A program made the position numbers and the translations under genes. 64,000 nucleotides of DNA from a bacterium (lineage in GTDB: Bacteria > Hinthialibacterota > Hinthialibacteria > Hinthialibacterales > Hinthialibacteraceae), in the NCBI GenBank assembly GCA_016125385.1, contig WGLV01000014.1:23307-87306 (forward strand), written 5' to 3'. A model generated the notes under the pieces. It was not told the DNA's origin. It made no database searches and saw only the letters and a list, made by a program, of their open reading frames with translations. Of the stretch, positions 52,551-60,607 are shown in pieces; the stretch's first letter is position 1; every line of letters begins with the position of its first letter.

Positions 52551-54422
52551 CTATATCTCAGGGAGAGCCGAGATTCCATCCAGCAGAGCCTGAGCGCGGT
52601 GACGGGGCGTGTGGCGGGCTTTATAGGTTTCGTTTCCAGCGGCCGCGATGGAGCGGCGGAGTTCGCGGTTTTCCAACAGTACCATCGCGAGCTCCCGCAG
52701 CTGACCGGGCGAATTGTACATAACGAAATCTTCGCCCGGGGTGAGCAACCCTTCGTTCATATCGGCGACGAAGTCGCCCAGCAGGCAGGCTCCGGCGGCG
52801 AGGGCGTCAAAGTCGCGCACGTTGAAGCAGGTGGGGCATTGTAAACTGTGGATGTTGAGGCAGAGATCGGCGGAGGCGTAGACGCAAGGCAGTTCGGAAG
52901 AATCGATCCAGCCTTTGACCTGAGCGGCGCGAGATTCGCCTAATACGCCGCGCCATGAATCGGGGCCGTACACCACGATTCCAAGATCGGCAAGCGCGCC
53001 CACATATCGCTCGCGCTTCACGCTGTTGGCGAGAGCATACAAAAAGTAATCGGCGCGGGCCTCGGGGCCGGTGAAGGGGCGCTGGATGGCGCCGGTATAA
53101 CGCTCGCCCAGCTCGATCAGGCGGGCCGCCGCTTCATCGCCGCAATCGGCGCCGAGCACAATCTCTTCATAAGTCGCGCACGGGTTCGCGATTTTGTACT
53201 CCGCCGCCGCACGCAACTGGCTGAGCGCGGGCTCGCGGACGCCGACGAGGTATTCGGCGACGGGCGTATGACTGCCGACGAATACAATGGGCGCGCGCAG
53301 ATCCTCAAACGCGGCCCCGGGCCGGGTAAAGGTTGAATACGCCGGCATGAATTGAATGGCGCCGGCGTGAGTGGTTTCGAAAAATGGTTTCCAGGTCCGG
53401 TCGAAGTAAAACACGCAGTCGCGCGGGCCGAGCTCTTCGCGCAACGCCTCGGGAGAATAATGTTGGGGGTTATCAAGCATCAGGGTCGCGCGCGGGCGGG
53501 GCAGATCGTGATTGACGTATCCACTCGACGCGGAGTTGCAGAACAACATCAGGTCAGGCTGAGCGCGAGTGATATGTTCGGCGAGTTGAAAGCGCGACGC
53601 GAAGCCGTCGCTTATTGATAGAGGCGTCTTCTTCATCCCCAACTCGGCGAGTCCGTCCAGCATGGATTTCATCAGCGGCGTGTGGGCGTAGGCGTCGGGA
53701 TTGAGAAACGCCCAGGCGGCGCCAGAGCGAAGATCGGGCGGGCGCTGCATCGTCTGCTGAAACGAGGCGCGAATGCTCTGATATTCTTTCATCAGCCGTT
53801 CGCGTTCGGCGGCGTAGGTTTGGGGCAGGGATCGGAACGCGGCGCTTTCTTCCGGAGAGAGGGCGCGTTCGGGCAATACGGCGAGCCGGGCCGGGGGCTC
53901 GTTGTAAAGCGATTCGCGTTCCAGCAGGGCGGCGAATTCGGCTTGAAGAGGATCGCCGACCGCCCAGAAGACCTGATGCGATTGAAGCAGGGGGCGCGCG
54001 TCGAATAGGTGGAACTGCGCGGCGATCAGTTCGGCGCGAGTTTCAGCGACGATAACGCCCAGGCGGAAGTCGCCGCGAATCATATCTTCCAGATGAGACG
54101 CGAGGTAGTTCAATCCGCTTCCGGCGACGATCAACAGCGCGGCGCCGCGTTGATAAAAAAGGCGAGCGCGGTCGAAGGCGCCTTGCAGGGCGGGCAGAAA
54201 ACGATCGAGTGGATAGAGCGGCGCGCCTTCTCCACACGGACGCGCGGAGTACTGGCGCACTCCCAGTTCGATGAACTCCCACTCGGCGAGGCGTGATGCG
54301 GCGTTGTCGACGCGTTCGGCGAGACGCGCGTCGCGGCGGCGGCATTCATCCAGATTGAGCCGCCAGTGCGGCGAATCGCCGGGATGCAGCGTAAACCAGG
54401 ATGAACAGCCTGTTTTATTCAT
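52551..54422 (-). CDS. CgeB-like glycosyltransferase
   Basis: The protein has 623 residues and no signal peptide. The C-terminal half resembles CgeB/GT4-like enzymes: L-G-I-V-V-Y-G-P-D-S-W near 480, Y-A-S-A-D-L-C-L-N-I-H-S-L, and N-V-R-D-F-D-A-L-A-A-G-A-C-L-L-G-D near 555, the usual donor-site region. The N-terminal half is a second Rossmann-like region with a Y-L-A-S-H-L segment. Its ATG overlaps the stop of the GnnA-like gene by four bases. A role in lipid A, O-antigen or protein glycan modification is inferred from that neighbour. The exact donor and acceptor are unknown. Confidence 0.75.
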   Translation of the reverse strand: MNKTGCSSWFTLHPGDSPHWRLNLDECRRRDARLAERVDNAASRLAEWEFIELGVRQYSARPCGEGAPLYPLDRFLPALQGAFDRARLFYQRGAALLIVAGSGLNYLASHLEDMIRGDFRLGVIVAETRAELIAAQFHLFDARPLLQSHQVFWAVGDPLQAEFAALLERESLYNEPPARLAVLPERALSPEESAAFRSLPQTYAAERERLMKEYQSIRASFQQTMQRPPDLRSGAAWAFLNPDAYAHTPLMKSMLDGLAELGMKKTPLSISDGFASRFQLAEHITRAQPDLMLFCNSASSGYVNHDLPRPRATLMLDNPQHYSPEALREELGPRDCVFYFDRTWKPFFETTHAGAIQFMPAYSTFTRPGAAFEDLRAPIVFVGSHTPVAEYLVGVREPALSQLRAAAEYKIANPCATYEEIVLGADCGDEAAARLIELGERYTGAIQRPFTGPEARADYFLYALANSVKRERYVGALADLGIVVYGPDSWRGVLGESRAAQVKGWIDSSELPCVYASADLCLNIHSLQCPTCFNVRDFDALAAGACLLGDFVADMNEGLLTPGEDFVMYNSPGQLRELAMVLLENRELRRSIAAAGNETYKARHTPRHRAQALLDGISALPEI

Positions 54423-55408
54423 GTCGCGGGATAATTCAGCAGCTCGGGCGAGACGTGTTCGAGAATATGCTGCGCGGACGCCTGCGCCTGTTCAGTGATC
54501 TGTTGAGCGATCTTCAACGCGCGAACGCCGTCTTCGCCGGAAACGACCGGTTGGCGGTTTTCAGCCACGCATTGGATGAATGAATCGATTTCGGCGGCGA
54601 GCGGTTCGGTTTTCGCCAACGCGGGGGTTTCATGTTCGATGCGGATGCCGCCGTTTCCATCCATCGCCTTGCGGTATATCTGAAGATCGGGGCGCATGTA
54701 ATCGATCGAAATGTAAGCGTCGGGTTGAAAGATTCTGATTTTGCGCTGGCGTTCGGGCGTCACCCGGCTTACGGTGACGTTGGCCGCGCAACCGCTGGCG
54801 AAACGGATGCGCGCGTTGGCGATATCTTCGCGCGGCGTGAGAATAGGCACGCCGACCGCGTCGATGAGGGTGATTTCCGATTTGACCAATGAAAGGATCA
54901 GGTCGAGGTCGTGGATCATCAGGTCGAGGACAACGCCCACGTCTTTCACGCGAGGCGTGGGCGGCCCCAGCCGGTGCGATTCGATAAAAAGCGGCTCGGT
55001 GAGATGGCGGCCCAGTTCCATCACGGCGGGATTGAATCTTTCGATGTGTCCCACCTGAAGGATGACGTCGTGTTGCGCGGCGAGATCAACCAGCATCTGG
55101 CCTTCCTCCACCGACATGGCGATGGGTTTTTCGACCAGGACGGAGACGCCGGATTTGATTAACTGTGAAGCGATGGCGGCGTGATCGATGGTCGGAGTGA
55201 CCACGCTGGCGAGATGGATGGGTTCTTCGATTTCATCAAGCGCGGCGTGGACGCGGCAGTGATATTGCGCCTGAGAGCGTTCGCGCGCGGCGGGATCGGT
55301 ATCGACGACGGCGAGCAGGTTGACGTCAGGGTGGGCGGCGTAGATGCGGGCGTGATGCTGGCCAAGGGAGCCGCAGCCGACGACGACGGCGTTGGGTTTG
55401 TCGGTCAT
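54419..55408 (-). CDS. Gfo/Idh/MocA oxidoreductase, GnnA-like (possible UDP-GlcNAc 3-dehydrogenase)
   Basis: The protein has 329 residues. It has the NAD-binding motif V-V-G-C-G-S-L-G-Q-H-H near residue 8, the catalytic E-K-P-I-A near residue 90, and V-G-H-I-E-R-F-N-P-A-V near 120. The last motif is typical of the GnnA group, which oxidises UDP-GlcNAc at C3 for 3-amino lipid A sugars. No GnnB-type aminotransferase is next to it. The in-frame extension to 55603 is rejected: the Rossmann fold begins at ATG 55408. The four-base overlap with the glycosyltransferase shows an operon. Another sugar dehydrogenase of the same fold remains possible. Confidence 0.75.
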   Translation of the reverse strand: MTDKPNAVVVGCGSLGQHHARIYAAHPDVNLLAVVDTDPAARERSQAQYHCRVHAALDEIEEPIHLASVVTPTIDHAAIASQLIKSGVSVLVEKPIAMSVEEGQMLVDLAAQHDVILQVGHIERFNPAVMELGRHLTEPLFIESHRLGPPTPRVKDVGVVLDLMIHDLDLILSLVKSEITLIDAVGVPILTPREDIANARIRFASGCAANVTVSRVTPERQRKIRIFQPDAYISIDYMRPDLQIYRKAMDGNGGIRIEHETPALAKTEPLAAEIDSFIQCVAENRQPVVSGEDGVRALKIAQQITEQAQASAQHILEHVSPELLNYPAT

Positions 55409-55520
55409 GGTTGGTTCATCTCTTTCAAGGCGGTTGTATGCGAATCGTAGCAGGAACCGGCGCGAACTTCCAATCTCATGGAATCCATTTACAATCGAAT
55501 GGTAAGGTTGATACGCGGTT

Positions 55521-56747
55521 ATGGCGGGGGTTGTGCCTGCGATGAAGAGCGGATTTCTCAAGCGCATTCTGGATCGCGCGGAAAAAATCGATAAAGACAG
55601 CATCCTCGATTACATGAAGCAGATCGCGCAGGAACGCGACCTGCTGGTTTTGATGTTCGATAACATGAGCGAAGGGACGCTGTTCGTCGATGAAGAAGAC
55701 ATGGTGGTATACGTCAACCAGTCGGCGCGGCGCATCCTCGGGCTGGGCGATGGACCGGCCACGCCGGAAATGTCGATGCGGCGGGTGTTGGGGCATCAGG
55801 ATATCTACGAATTCTGCAAGCGCATGCTGGAGCAGGACCGGGTTAATTTCTTTCAGGATTACGTCTTTCATTACAACGACGAAACCCGCTTTTTAAAAAT
55901 CAATATCATCCCGCTGATCAAAAATAACGAAAGCTATGGAACCCTTTACCTGTTTATTGACGAGACCGATCAGCGGCGTCAGGAGCAGAAACTTCGCGAG
56001 GCGGAGAAACTGGCGGCGTTGACCACGCTGAGCGCGGGCGTGTCGCACGAAATCCGGAATCCACTGAACTCGCTGTCAATTCACCTGCAGCTGCTCAAGC
56101 GCCAGTTGGCGAAATCCGGCGCGGAGAATTCGGAGATCGACGACACCATCGGTATTTTTCAATCGGAGATCAAGCGCCTGAACGACGTCATCGAGACCTT
56201 TCTCACGGCGGTGAGGCCCTCGCAGCCGCAATTCAGGCTGGTCAGGCTGTACGATCTGGTGACGGAAACGCTGACTCTGATGGAGCCGGAGTTCGGGGAA
56301 AACCGCATTCAGGTTACGCTGCATGAAGAAGGCGACTGGCCGCTGGTCCACGCCGACCAGGATCAGATTAAACAGGCGCTGATTAATATCTTCCGAAATT
56401 CGGTGGAGGCGATCGTCAGCCAATCGGCGGAAACGCGGGATGATAAACAGGATCAGATTCTGATTCATATGTTCCGCGACGGCGAAACCGTGGCGCTTAC
56501 TATCGCCGACAGCGGCGTGGGGATGGACTCGAACGACGCGCGCCGCATCTTCGAACCCTATTTCACCACCAAGCCCAAAGGAACAGGGCTTGGATTGATG
56601 ATCGTCGACCGCATCATCCGCGAACACCAAGGCACGATCGTTGCGCACAGCCATCCCGGCGAGGGTATGAGAATCCGTATCGATTTACCGGTCGCGGCGG
56701 AGACGCCGCGTCAACTGGAATACGGCGAGGCCAAACGCCATGAGTAA
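55521..56747 (+). CDS. PAS-domain sensor histidine kinase, NtrB-like, soluble
   Basis: The protein has 408 residues with no membrane helix, so it senses an internal signal. A PAS domain spans about 35-150 (F-D-N-M-S-E-G-T-L-F-V-D). The phosphoacceptor is in G-V-S-H-E-I-R-N-P-L-N-S-L near residue 178, and the ATPase domain has I-F-R-N-S-V-E-A-I (N box), D-S-G-V-G-M and K-G-T-G-L-G-L. No response regulator lies nearby. The start may be ATG 55521 or ATG 55542; neither has a clear ribosome site. Its stop overlaps the start of the SAM hydrolase gene by eight bases. Confidence 0.88.
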   Translation: MAGVVPAMKSGFLKRILDRAEKIDKDSILDYMKQIAQERDLLVLMFDNMSEGTLFVDEEDMVVYVNQSARRILGLGDGPATPEMSMRRVLGHQDIYEFCKRMLEQDRVNFFQDYVFHYNDETRFLKINIIPLIKNNESYGTLYLFIDETDQRRQEQKLREAEKLAALTTLSAGVSHEIRNPLNSLSIHLQLLKRQLAKSGAENSEIDDTIGIFQSEIKRLNDVIETFLTAVRPSQPQFRLVRLYDLVTETLTLMEPEFGENRIQVTLHEEGDWPLVHADQDQIKQALINIFRNSVEAIVSQSAETRDDKQDQILIHMFRDGETVALTIADSGVGMDSNDARRIFEPYFTTKPKGTGLGLMIVDRIIREHQGTIVAHSHPGEGMRIRIDLPVAAETPRQLEYGEAKRHE

Positions 56748-57618
56748 TCTTCTGTTCACCCAGGTATTAAACGAGGCCATGACGAAACAAAACCCCATCA
56801 TTACGTTGCTGACGGATTTTGGAAACACGGACGGTTTTATCGGCGTGATGAAAGGCGTGATGATGCAGATCGCGCCCGCCGCGCGTTTCGTGGACATCTC
56901 ACATGAATTGCCGGCGTTTTCGATCTCGTCGGCGGCGTTTTTGAACGCGTGGTCGTTCGGGTATTTCCCCACGGGCAGCGTCCATCTCTGCGTAGTCGAT
57001 CCCGGCGTCGGAACGCATCGCCGCGCGCTGGCGGTGGAGACGCAAGGCCATCGGTTCATCGCGCCCGACAACGGGCTGCTGACGCCGGTTCTTCAGATGG
57101 ACGGAGGCGCGACCATCGTTTCGCTCGACAATGAGAGATACTGGCTGGGGCGCGTGAGTCAGACGTTTCATGGACGCGATATTTTTTCGCCCGCCGCGGC
57201 GCATCTCGCCGCCGGGGTGGATATCCGCGATATGGGGACCCTGATTCACGATCCGGTGATGTTGAGCCATGAGCCGCCTGTGATCGCGAACGGCCGCATC
57301 GAATGCCGCATTCGCTATATCGATCGCTTCGGCAACCTGGTGACGGACCTGGAGCGCCACCGTTTTGAAGAATGGGTTCAGGCCAACCGGTGCACACCGG
57401 AAGACGTGAATCTGATTATCTCGGGCGCGCGTATCCAGGGGGTGAGGCCGACTTATGGAGCGCAACAGAAGGGCGGACTGGTCGCTGTGTTCAATGGATT
57501 CGACCGGCTGGAGATCGCCGTGACGCAAGGACGCGCCAACCGGCGCACCGGGCTGGGCATCGATGATACAGTGGTGCTGCTCGCGCCCGGCGCCGCGCAA
57601 GGAGACGACCTGCTTTGA
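56740..57618 (+). CDS. S-adenosylmethionine hydroxide adenosyltransferase (SAM hydrolase, DUF62)
   Basis: The protein has 292 residues. Family motifs are L-L-T-D-F-G-N-T-D-G-F-I-G-V-M-K-G near residue 24, V-V-D-P-G-V-G-T near 85, F-I-A-P-D-N-G-L-L near 105 and Y-I-D-R-F-G-N-L-V-T near 190. These proteins split SAM to adenosine and methionine using activated water, probably to recycle or balance SAM. ATG 56740 overlaps the kinase stop; ATG 56779, just before the conserved domain, is the other possible start. It is the middle gene of an overlapping trio. Confidence 0.9.
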   Translation: MSNLLFTQVLNEAMTKQNPIITLLTDFGNTDGFIGVMKGVMMQIAPAARFVDISHELPAFSISSAAFLNAWSFGYFPTGSVHLCVVDPGVGTHRRALAVETQGHRFIAPDNGLLTPVLQMDGGATIVSLDNERYWLGRVSQTFHGRDIFSPAAAHLAAGVDIRDMGTLIHDPVMLSHEPPVIANGRIECRIRYIDRFGNLVTDLERHRFEEWVQANRCTPEDVNLIISGARIQGVRPTYGAQQKGGLVAVFNGFDRLEIAVTQGRANRRTGLGIDDTVVLLAPGAAQGDDLL

Positions 57619-58775
57619 AGATCGTGATGGTTCATCCACACGATCTGTTGTACGATCCCTGGACCATCCGGATACTTGAACTCGCGCGACGGTTGCAGCG
57701 GCGCGGTTGTGAGATCGCGCTGGTTCACATGCCGCGCAAGGAGACGCCCGCGCATCCACCATTGCGCGAGCTGGAAGAAGGCGATCCGCCGGTGTACGCG
57801 TTAAGGCCTCGCCAACAGCACGCCGCAAGCAATTTCGCGCTGCTGCGTTCGCTGGCTGCCGGCGCGGACGTGATTCATTTGCAGAAGTGTTTTCCCGCCG
57901 CGACGTTGCCCGTGTTGTGGACGTCGCGCCTGCTGAACAAACCCCTTCATTATGACTGGGACGACGATGAAACCGCTATCTCGGCGCTGGTTGAACGCCG
58001 CGCGCTGGCGCGATTTCACCTCGCCTCGTATGAATCGATGACGCATCGCTTCGCCGATTCCATCACCTGCGCCAGCGGGGCGCTGCAGGCGCGCGCGCTT
58101 GCCGCCGGCTTCGACGAGGCGAGGTTGAGGCGGCTGCCGGTGGGCGCCGATCTGGAGCGCTTTCATCCACGTCATCGCGACCGGGAGATCCTGCGCGAAT
58201 TCGGTCTCGATCCGGCGCGGCCCACAGTGCTTTACGTGGGGCAGCTGGAAGGCGCCGCACATGCGCATCGGCTGGTGGAGGCGGCGCCGCTGGTTCTGGC
58301 TTCGGCCCCGGACGCGCAATTGCTGCTGGCGGGTGGAGGAGAACAGCTTGACGATCTGCGCCGCGCCGCCGCGGAATTGCCCGCGCGGGCTTCGATTCGC
58401 GTGGGGGGGTACGTCGCCAGCCAGCGGGTTCCCACGCTGGTGGGCGCGGCGGACGTCTGCGTGGCCTGCTTCGACGACGTGCGTGCGGCGCGCGCCAAGA
58501 GTCCGTTGAAAATCGCCGAGTATCTGGCGGCGGGCAAGGCGATCGTCGCCAGCCGGGTGGGGGACGCGCCGTGGATGATCGAGGGATGCGGGTTGGCGGT
58601 GACGCCGGAAAGCGCCGAGGCGCTGGCCGAGGGAATCTTGTCGTATCTTACCGATCCGGCTCGGCGAGCGCGAGACGGTGAACGCGCCCGGCGCCGCGCT
58701 GAAGACCTGTTCAACTGGGATCGCGGCGCCGATACGCTGATGGAATTATACGGAATCATCTCCACCCGAGGGTAA
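57615..58775 (+). CDS. GT4-family glycosyltransferase
   Basis: The protein has 386 residues. The N-terminal Rossmann region holds R-I-L-E-L-A-R-R-L. The donor domain has V-L-Y-V-G-Q-L-E-G near 200, L-L-L-A-G-G-G-E-Q-L near 238 and S-P-L-K-I-A-E-Y-L-A-A-G-K-A-I-V-A-S near 300, the GT4 donor-site signature. The start is a TTG at 57615, read as TTGA with the stop of the preceding gene; AAGGAGA 9 bases upstream supports it over GTG 57624. The sugar and acceptor are unknown. Its coupling to a kinase and a SAM hydrolase is unusual. Confidence 0.85.
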   Translation: MKIVMVHPHDLLYDPWTIRILELARRLQRRGCEIALVHMPRKETPAHPPLRELEEGDPPVYALRPRQQHAASNFALLRSLAAGADVIHLQKCFPAATLPVLWTSRLLNKPLHYDWDDDETAISALVERRALARFHLASYESMTHRFADSITCASGALQARALAAGFDEARLRRLPVGADLERFHPRHRDREILREFGLDPARPTVLYVGQLEGAAHAHRLVEAAPLVLASAPDAQLLLAGGGEQLDDLRRAAAELPARASIRVGGYVASQRVPTLVGAADVCVACFDDVRAARAKSPLKIAEYLAAGKAIVASRVGDAPWMIEGCGLAVTPESAEALAEGILSYLTDPARRARDGERARRRAEDLFNWDRGADTLMELYGIISTRG

Positions 58776-58825
58776 TTTCAGTCTATTCGCCGAATTAACG
58801 CGATGATGATTGAATGACACTCAAT

Positions 58826-58855
58826 TTGACATTTAATCTGGATTTGTAGTAAAAT
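58826..58855 (+). promoter_or_regulatory. Sigma-70-type promoter of the FG-GAP/ASPIC gene
   Basis: A perfect TTGACA at 58826 and TAAAAT at 58850 (five of six matches) are 18 bases apart. Transcription would begin near 58862, about 67 bases before the ATG. This is the best promoter match I found in the window. Confidence 0.7.
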
Positions 58856-58928
58856 TGATTCGAATTACTTGGCGTTCGATTGGATGCCAAGCGTTTTTAT
58901 TGGACTAACCTGGGGAGGTTGTACCACA

Positions 58929-60599
58929 ATGGAACGGCTCATGGTCCGCTGGGCAGCGGGCGTGTGCGCGATGGTTTTCGTGTGCGCGGCTGCGTCTCAG
59001 CCCGCTCAATATTTTGATGTTACCGCTCAAAGTGGAATCGATTTTGTGCATCATAACGGGGCGTCGGGCAGGTACTATCTGGTTGAAACAGTCACCGCCG
59101 GGATGGGCGTACTTGATTATGACAACGACGGCGACCTCGATCTGTATTTCGTCAACGGCGCGTCATTGCCCGGCTCGTCGTATGAAAACCCGCCACGTAA
59201 CGCCCTGTTTCGAAACGACGGTGGATTACATTTCACCCGGGTGAGCGACGAGGCCGGCGCGTCGGACGCTGGATATGGCCTTGGCTGCGCGATGGGCGAT
59301 TACAATAACGACGGCTTCGTTGACATCTATGTCGCCAACATGGGCGATGACGTTCTGTTAAAAAATAATGGCGACGGGACGTTTTCCGACGTGACAAAGG
59401 CGGCTGGGCTGGGCGATCCACGCATCGGTGCGGGGTGCGCCTTCGCCGATTTTAACAACGACGGCTGGCTCGATATTTTCGTCGCGAATTACGTGATCTG
59501 TCCGCTTGACCAACCCAAGGAATGCACCCGGCTGGGCGTGAGGCTGTACTGCGATCCCAGCACATTTGAAGATTTGTACCCTCCACAACCCGCCAGCCTT
59601 TATTTCAACAATGGAGACGGTACGTTTCGCGATGCGAGCGTCTCGTCGGGCATCGCCGCGATGGAAGGGCGGGGAATGGCGGTGTGCTGCACCGATTTCG
59701 ACAACGATGGGGACGTGGATATCTTCGTCGCCAATGACGTATCGGAAAACTTTCTCTGGCAAAACAACGGAGATGAAACGTTTGACGAAGTCGGCGCTTT
59801 CAGCGGCGTCGCGTATGATGAACACGGCCGCGAACAGGGCAGCATGGGTTGCGATTTCGGCGATTACGACTGCGATGGCGCATTCGATCTGATCGTGACC
59901 AGTTATCAGCGCCAGACCAACACGCTCTATCACAATCTGGGAGGCGGTTCGTTTGAAGACGTAACCATTCGTGAAGGCTTATTGCCGGGCAGTATGGAAA
60001 ACGTCAGTTGGGCGTGTTTCTTTTTCGATTACGACAACGACGCCGATCAGGACATCCTGATCGCCAACGGGCATCTGCAACCCAATATCCAGCAACTGGA
60101 ACCAGCCATTACTTACCCGGCATCCAACCAGGTTTTCCAGAACCGGAATGGCGTCTTTGTGGATGTTTCCACTCAAACCGGGCCGGGGCTGGCGGTAAAG
60201 AAATCAACACGCGGCGGGGTTTACGGTGATCTGGATGGAGACGGAGACCTCGATCTGGCGTTTTCCAATTCGGAAGACGGAGCGACCCTTCTGGAAAACC
60301 GCCTGCAAGATGGAAACGGATGGATCAACATTCGGCCGCAAGGGGTGGACAGCAACCGGGATGGAATCGGCGCGCGGATCAGCGTGATCGCGGGAGGAAA
60401 GACGCAGGTGATCGAGGTTCGCGCGGGAGGGAGTTACCAGAGTTGTTACAGCGCCTGGCCGCACTTTGGACTGGGCGAGGCGAAACGGATCGATGCGATT
60501 GAAATCGATTGGCCCAGTGGGAGAAAAGACCATTATGAGGACGTCGCCATCAATCAGACCGTGATTCTGAAAGAAGGCGGCGAGATCATCAAGCCGTAA
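58929..60599 (+). CDS. Exported FG-GAP/VCBS + ASPIC/UnbV protein
   Basis: The protein has about 556 residues with a signal peptide ending near A-A-S-Q-P-A. Seven or so FG-GAP/VCBS blades carry calcium loops (D-Y-D-N-D-G-D-L-D-L-Y, D-Y-N-N-D-G-F-V-D-I-Y, D-F-N-N-D-G-W-L-D-I-F). A C-terminal ASPIC/UnbV domain (R-D-G-I-G-A-R-I-S-V near 480, W-P-S-G-R-K-D) follows. It corresponds closely to the C-terminal half of the 959-residue protein at 20279, starting with the same S-G-I opening. GGGGAGG lies about 10 bases before ATG 58929; the longer frame from 58869 lacks a signal peptide. It converges on a TPR gene. Confidence 0.9.
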   Translation: MERLMVRWAAGVCAMVFVCAAASQPAQYFDVTAQSGIDFVHHNGASGRYYLVETVTAGMGVLDYDNDGDLDLYFVNGASLPGSSYENPPRNALFRNDGGLHFTRVSDEAGASDAGYGLGCAMGDYNNDGFVDIYVANMGDDVLLKNNGDGTFSDVTKAAGLGDPRIGAGCAFADFNNDGWLDIFVANYVICPLDQPKECTRLGVRLYCDPSTFEDLYPPQPASLYFNNGDGTFRDASVSSGIAAMEGRGMAVCCTDFDNDGDVDIFVANDVSENFLWQNNGDETFDEVGAFSGVAYDEHGREQGSMGCDFGDYDCDGAFDLIVTSYQRQTNTLYHNLGGGSFEDVTIREGLLPGSMENVSWACFFFDYDNDADQDILIANGHLQPNIQQLEPAITYPASNQVFQNRNGVFVDVSTQTGPGLAVKKSTRGGVYGDLDGDGDLDLAFSNSEDGATLLENRLQDGNGWINIRPQGVDSNRDGIGARISVIAGGKTQVIEVRAGGSYQSCYSAWPHFGLGEAKRIDAIEIDWPSGRKDHYEDVAINQTVILKEGGEIIKP

Positions 60600-60607
60600 A
60601 ACGGCTT
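60591..60607. terminator. Short hairpin across two convergent stop codons
   Basis: AAGCCGT and ACGGCTT pair around AAA. The hairpin covers the TAA of the FG-GAP gene and the first bases of the stop of the facing TPR gene. There is no T run, so it would be a weak bidirectional terminator. Confidence 0.4.

Noticed and set aside
55409..55603. 65-residue N-terminal extension of the GnnA-like dehydrogenase
   Set aside because: The Rossmann fold starts right after ATG 55408, and the extension runs into the divergent kinase gene with no conserved feature.
56899..57828. A 309-residue minus-strand frame across the SAM hydrolase and glycosyltransferase
   Set aside because: It spans the junction of two overlapping plus-strand genes with clear family motifs, and has no signal of its own.
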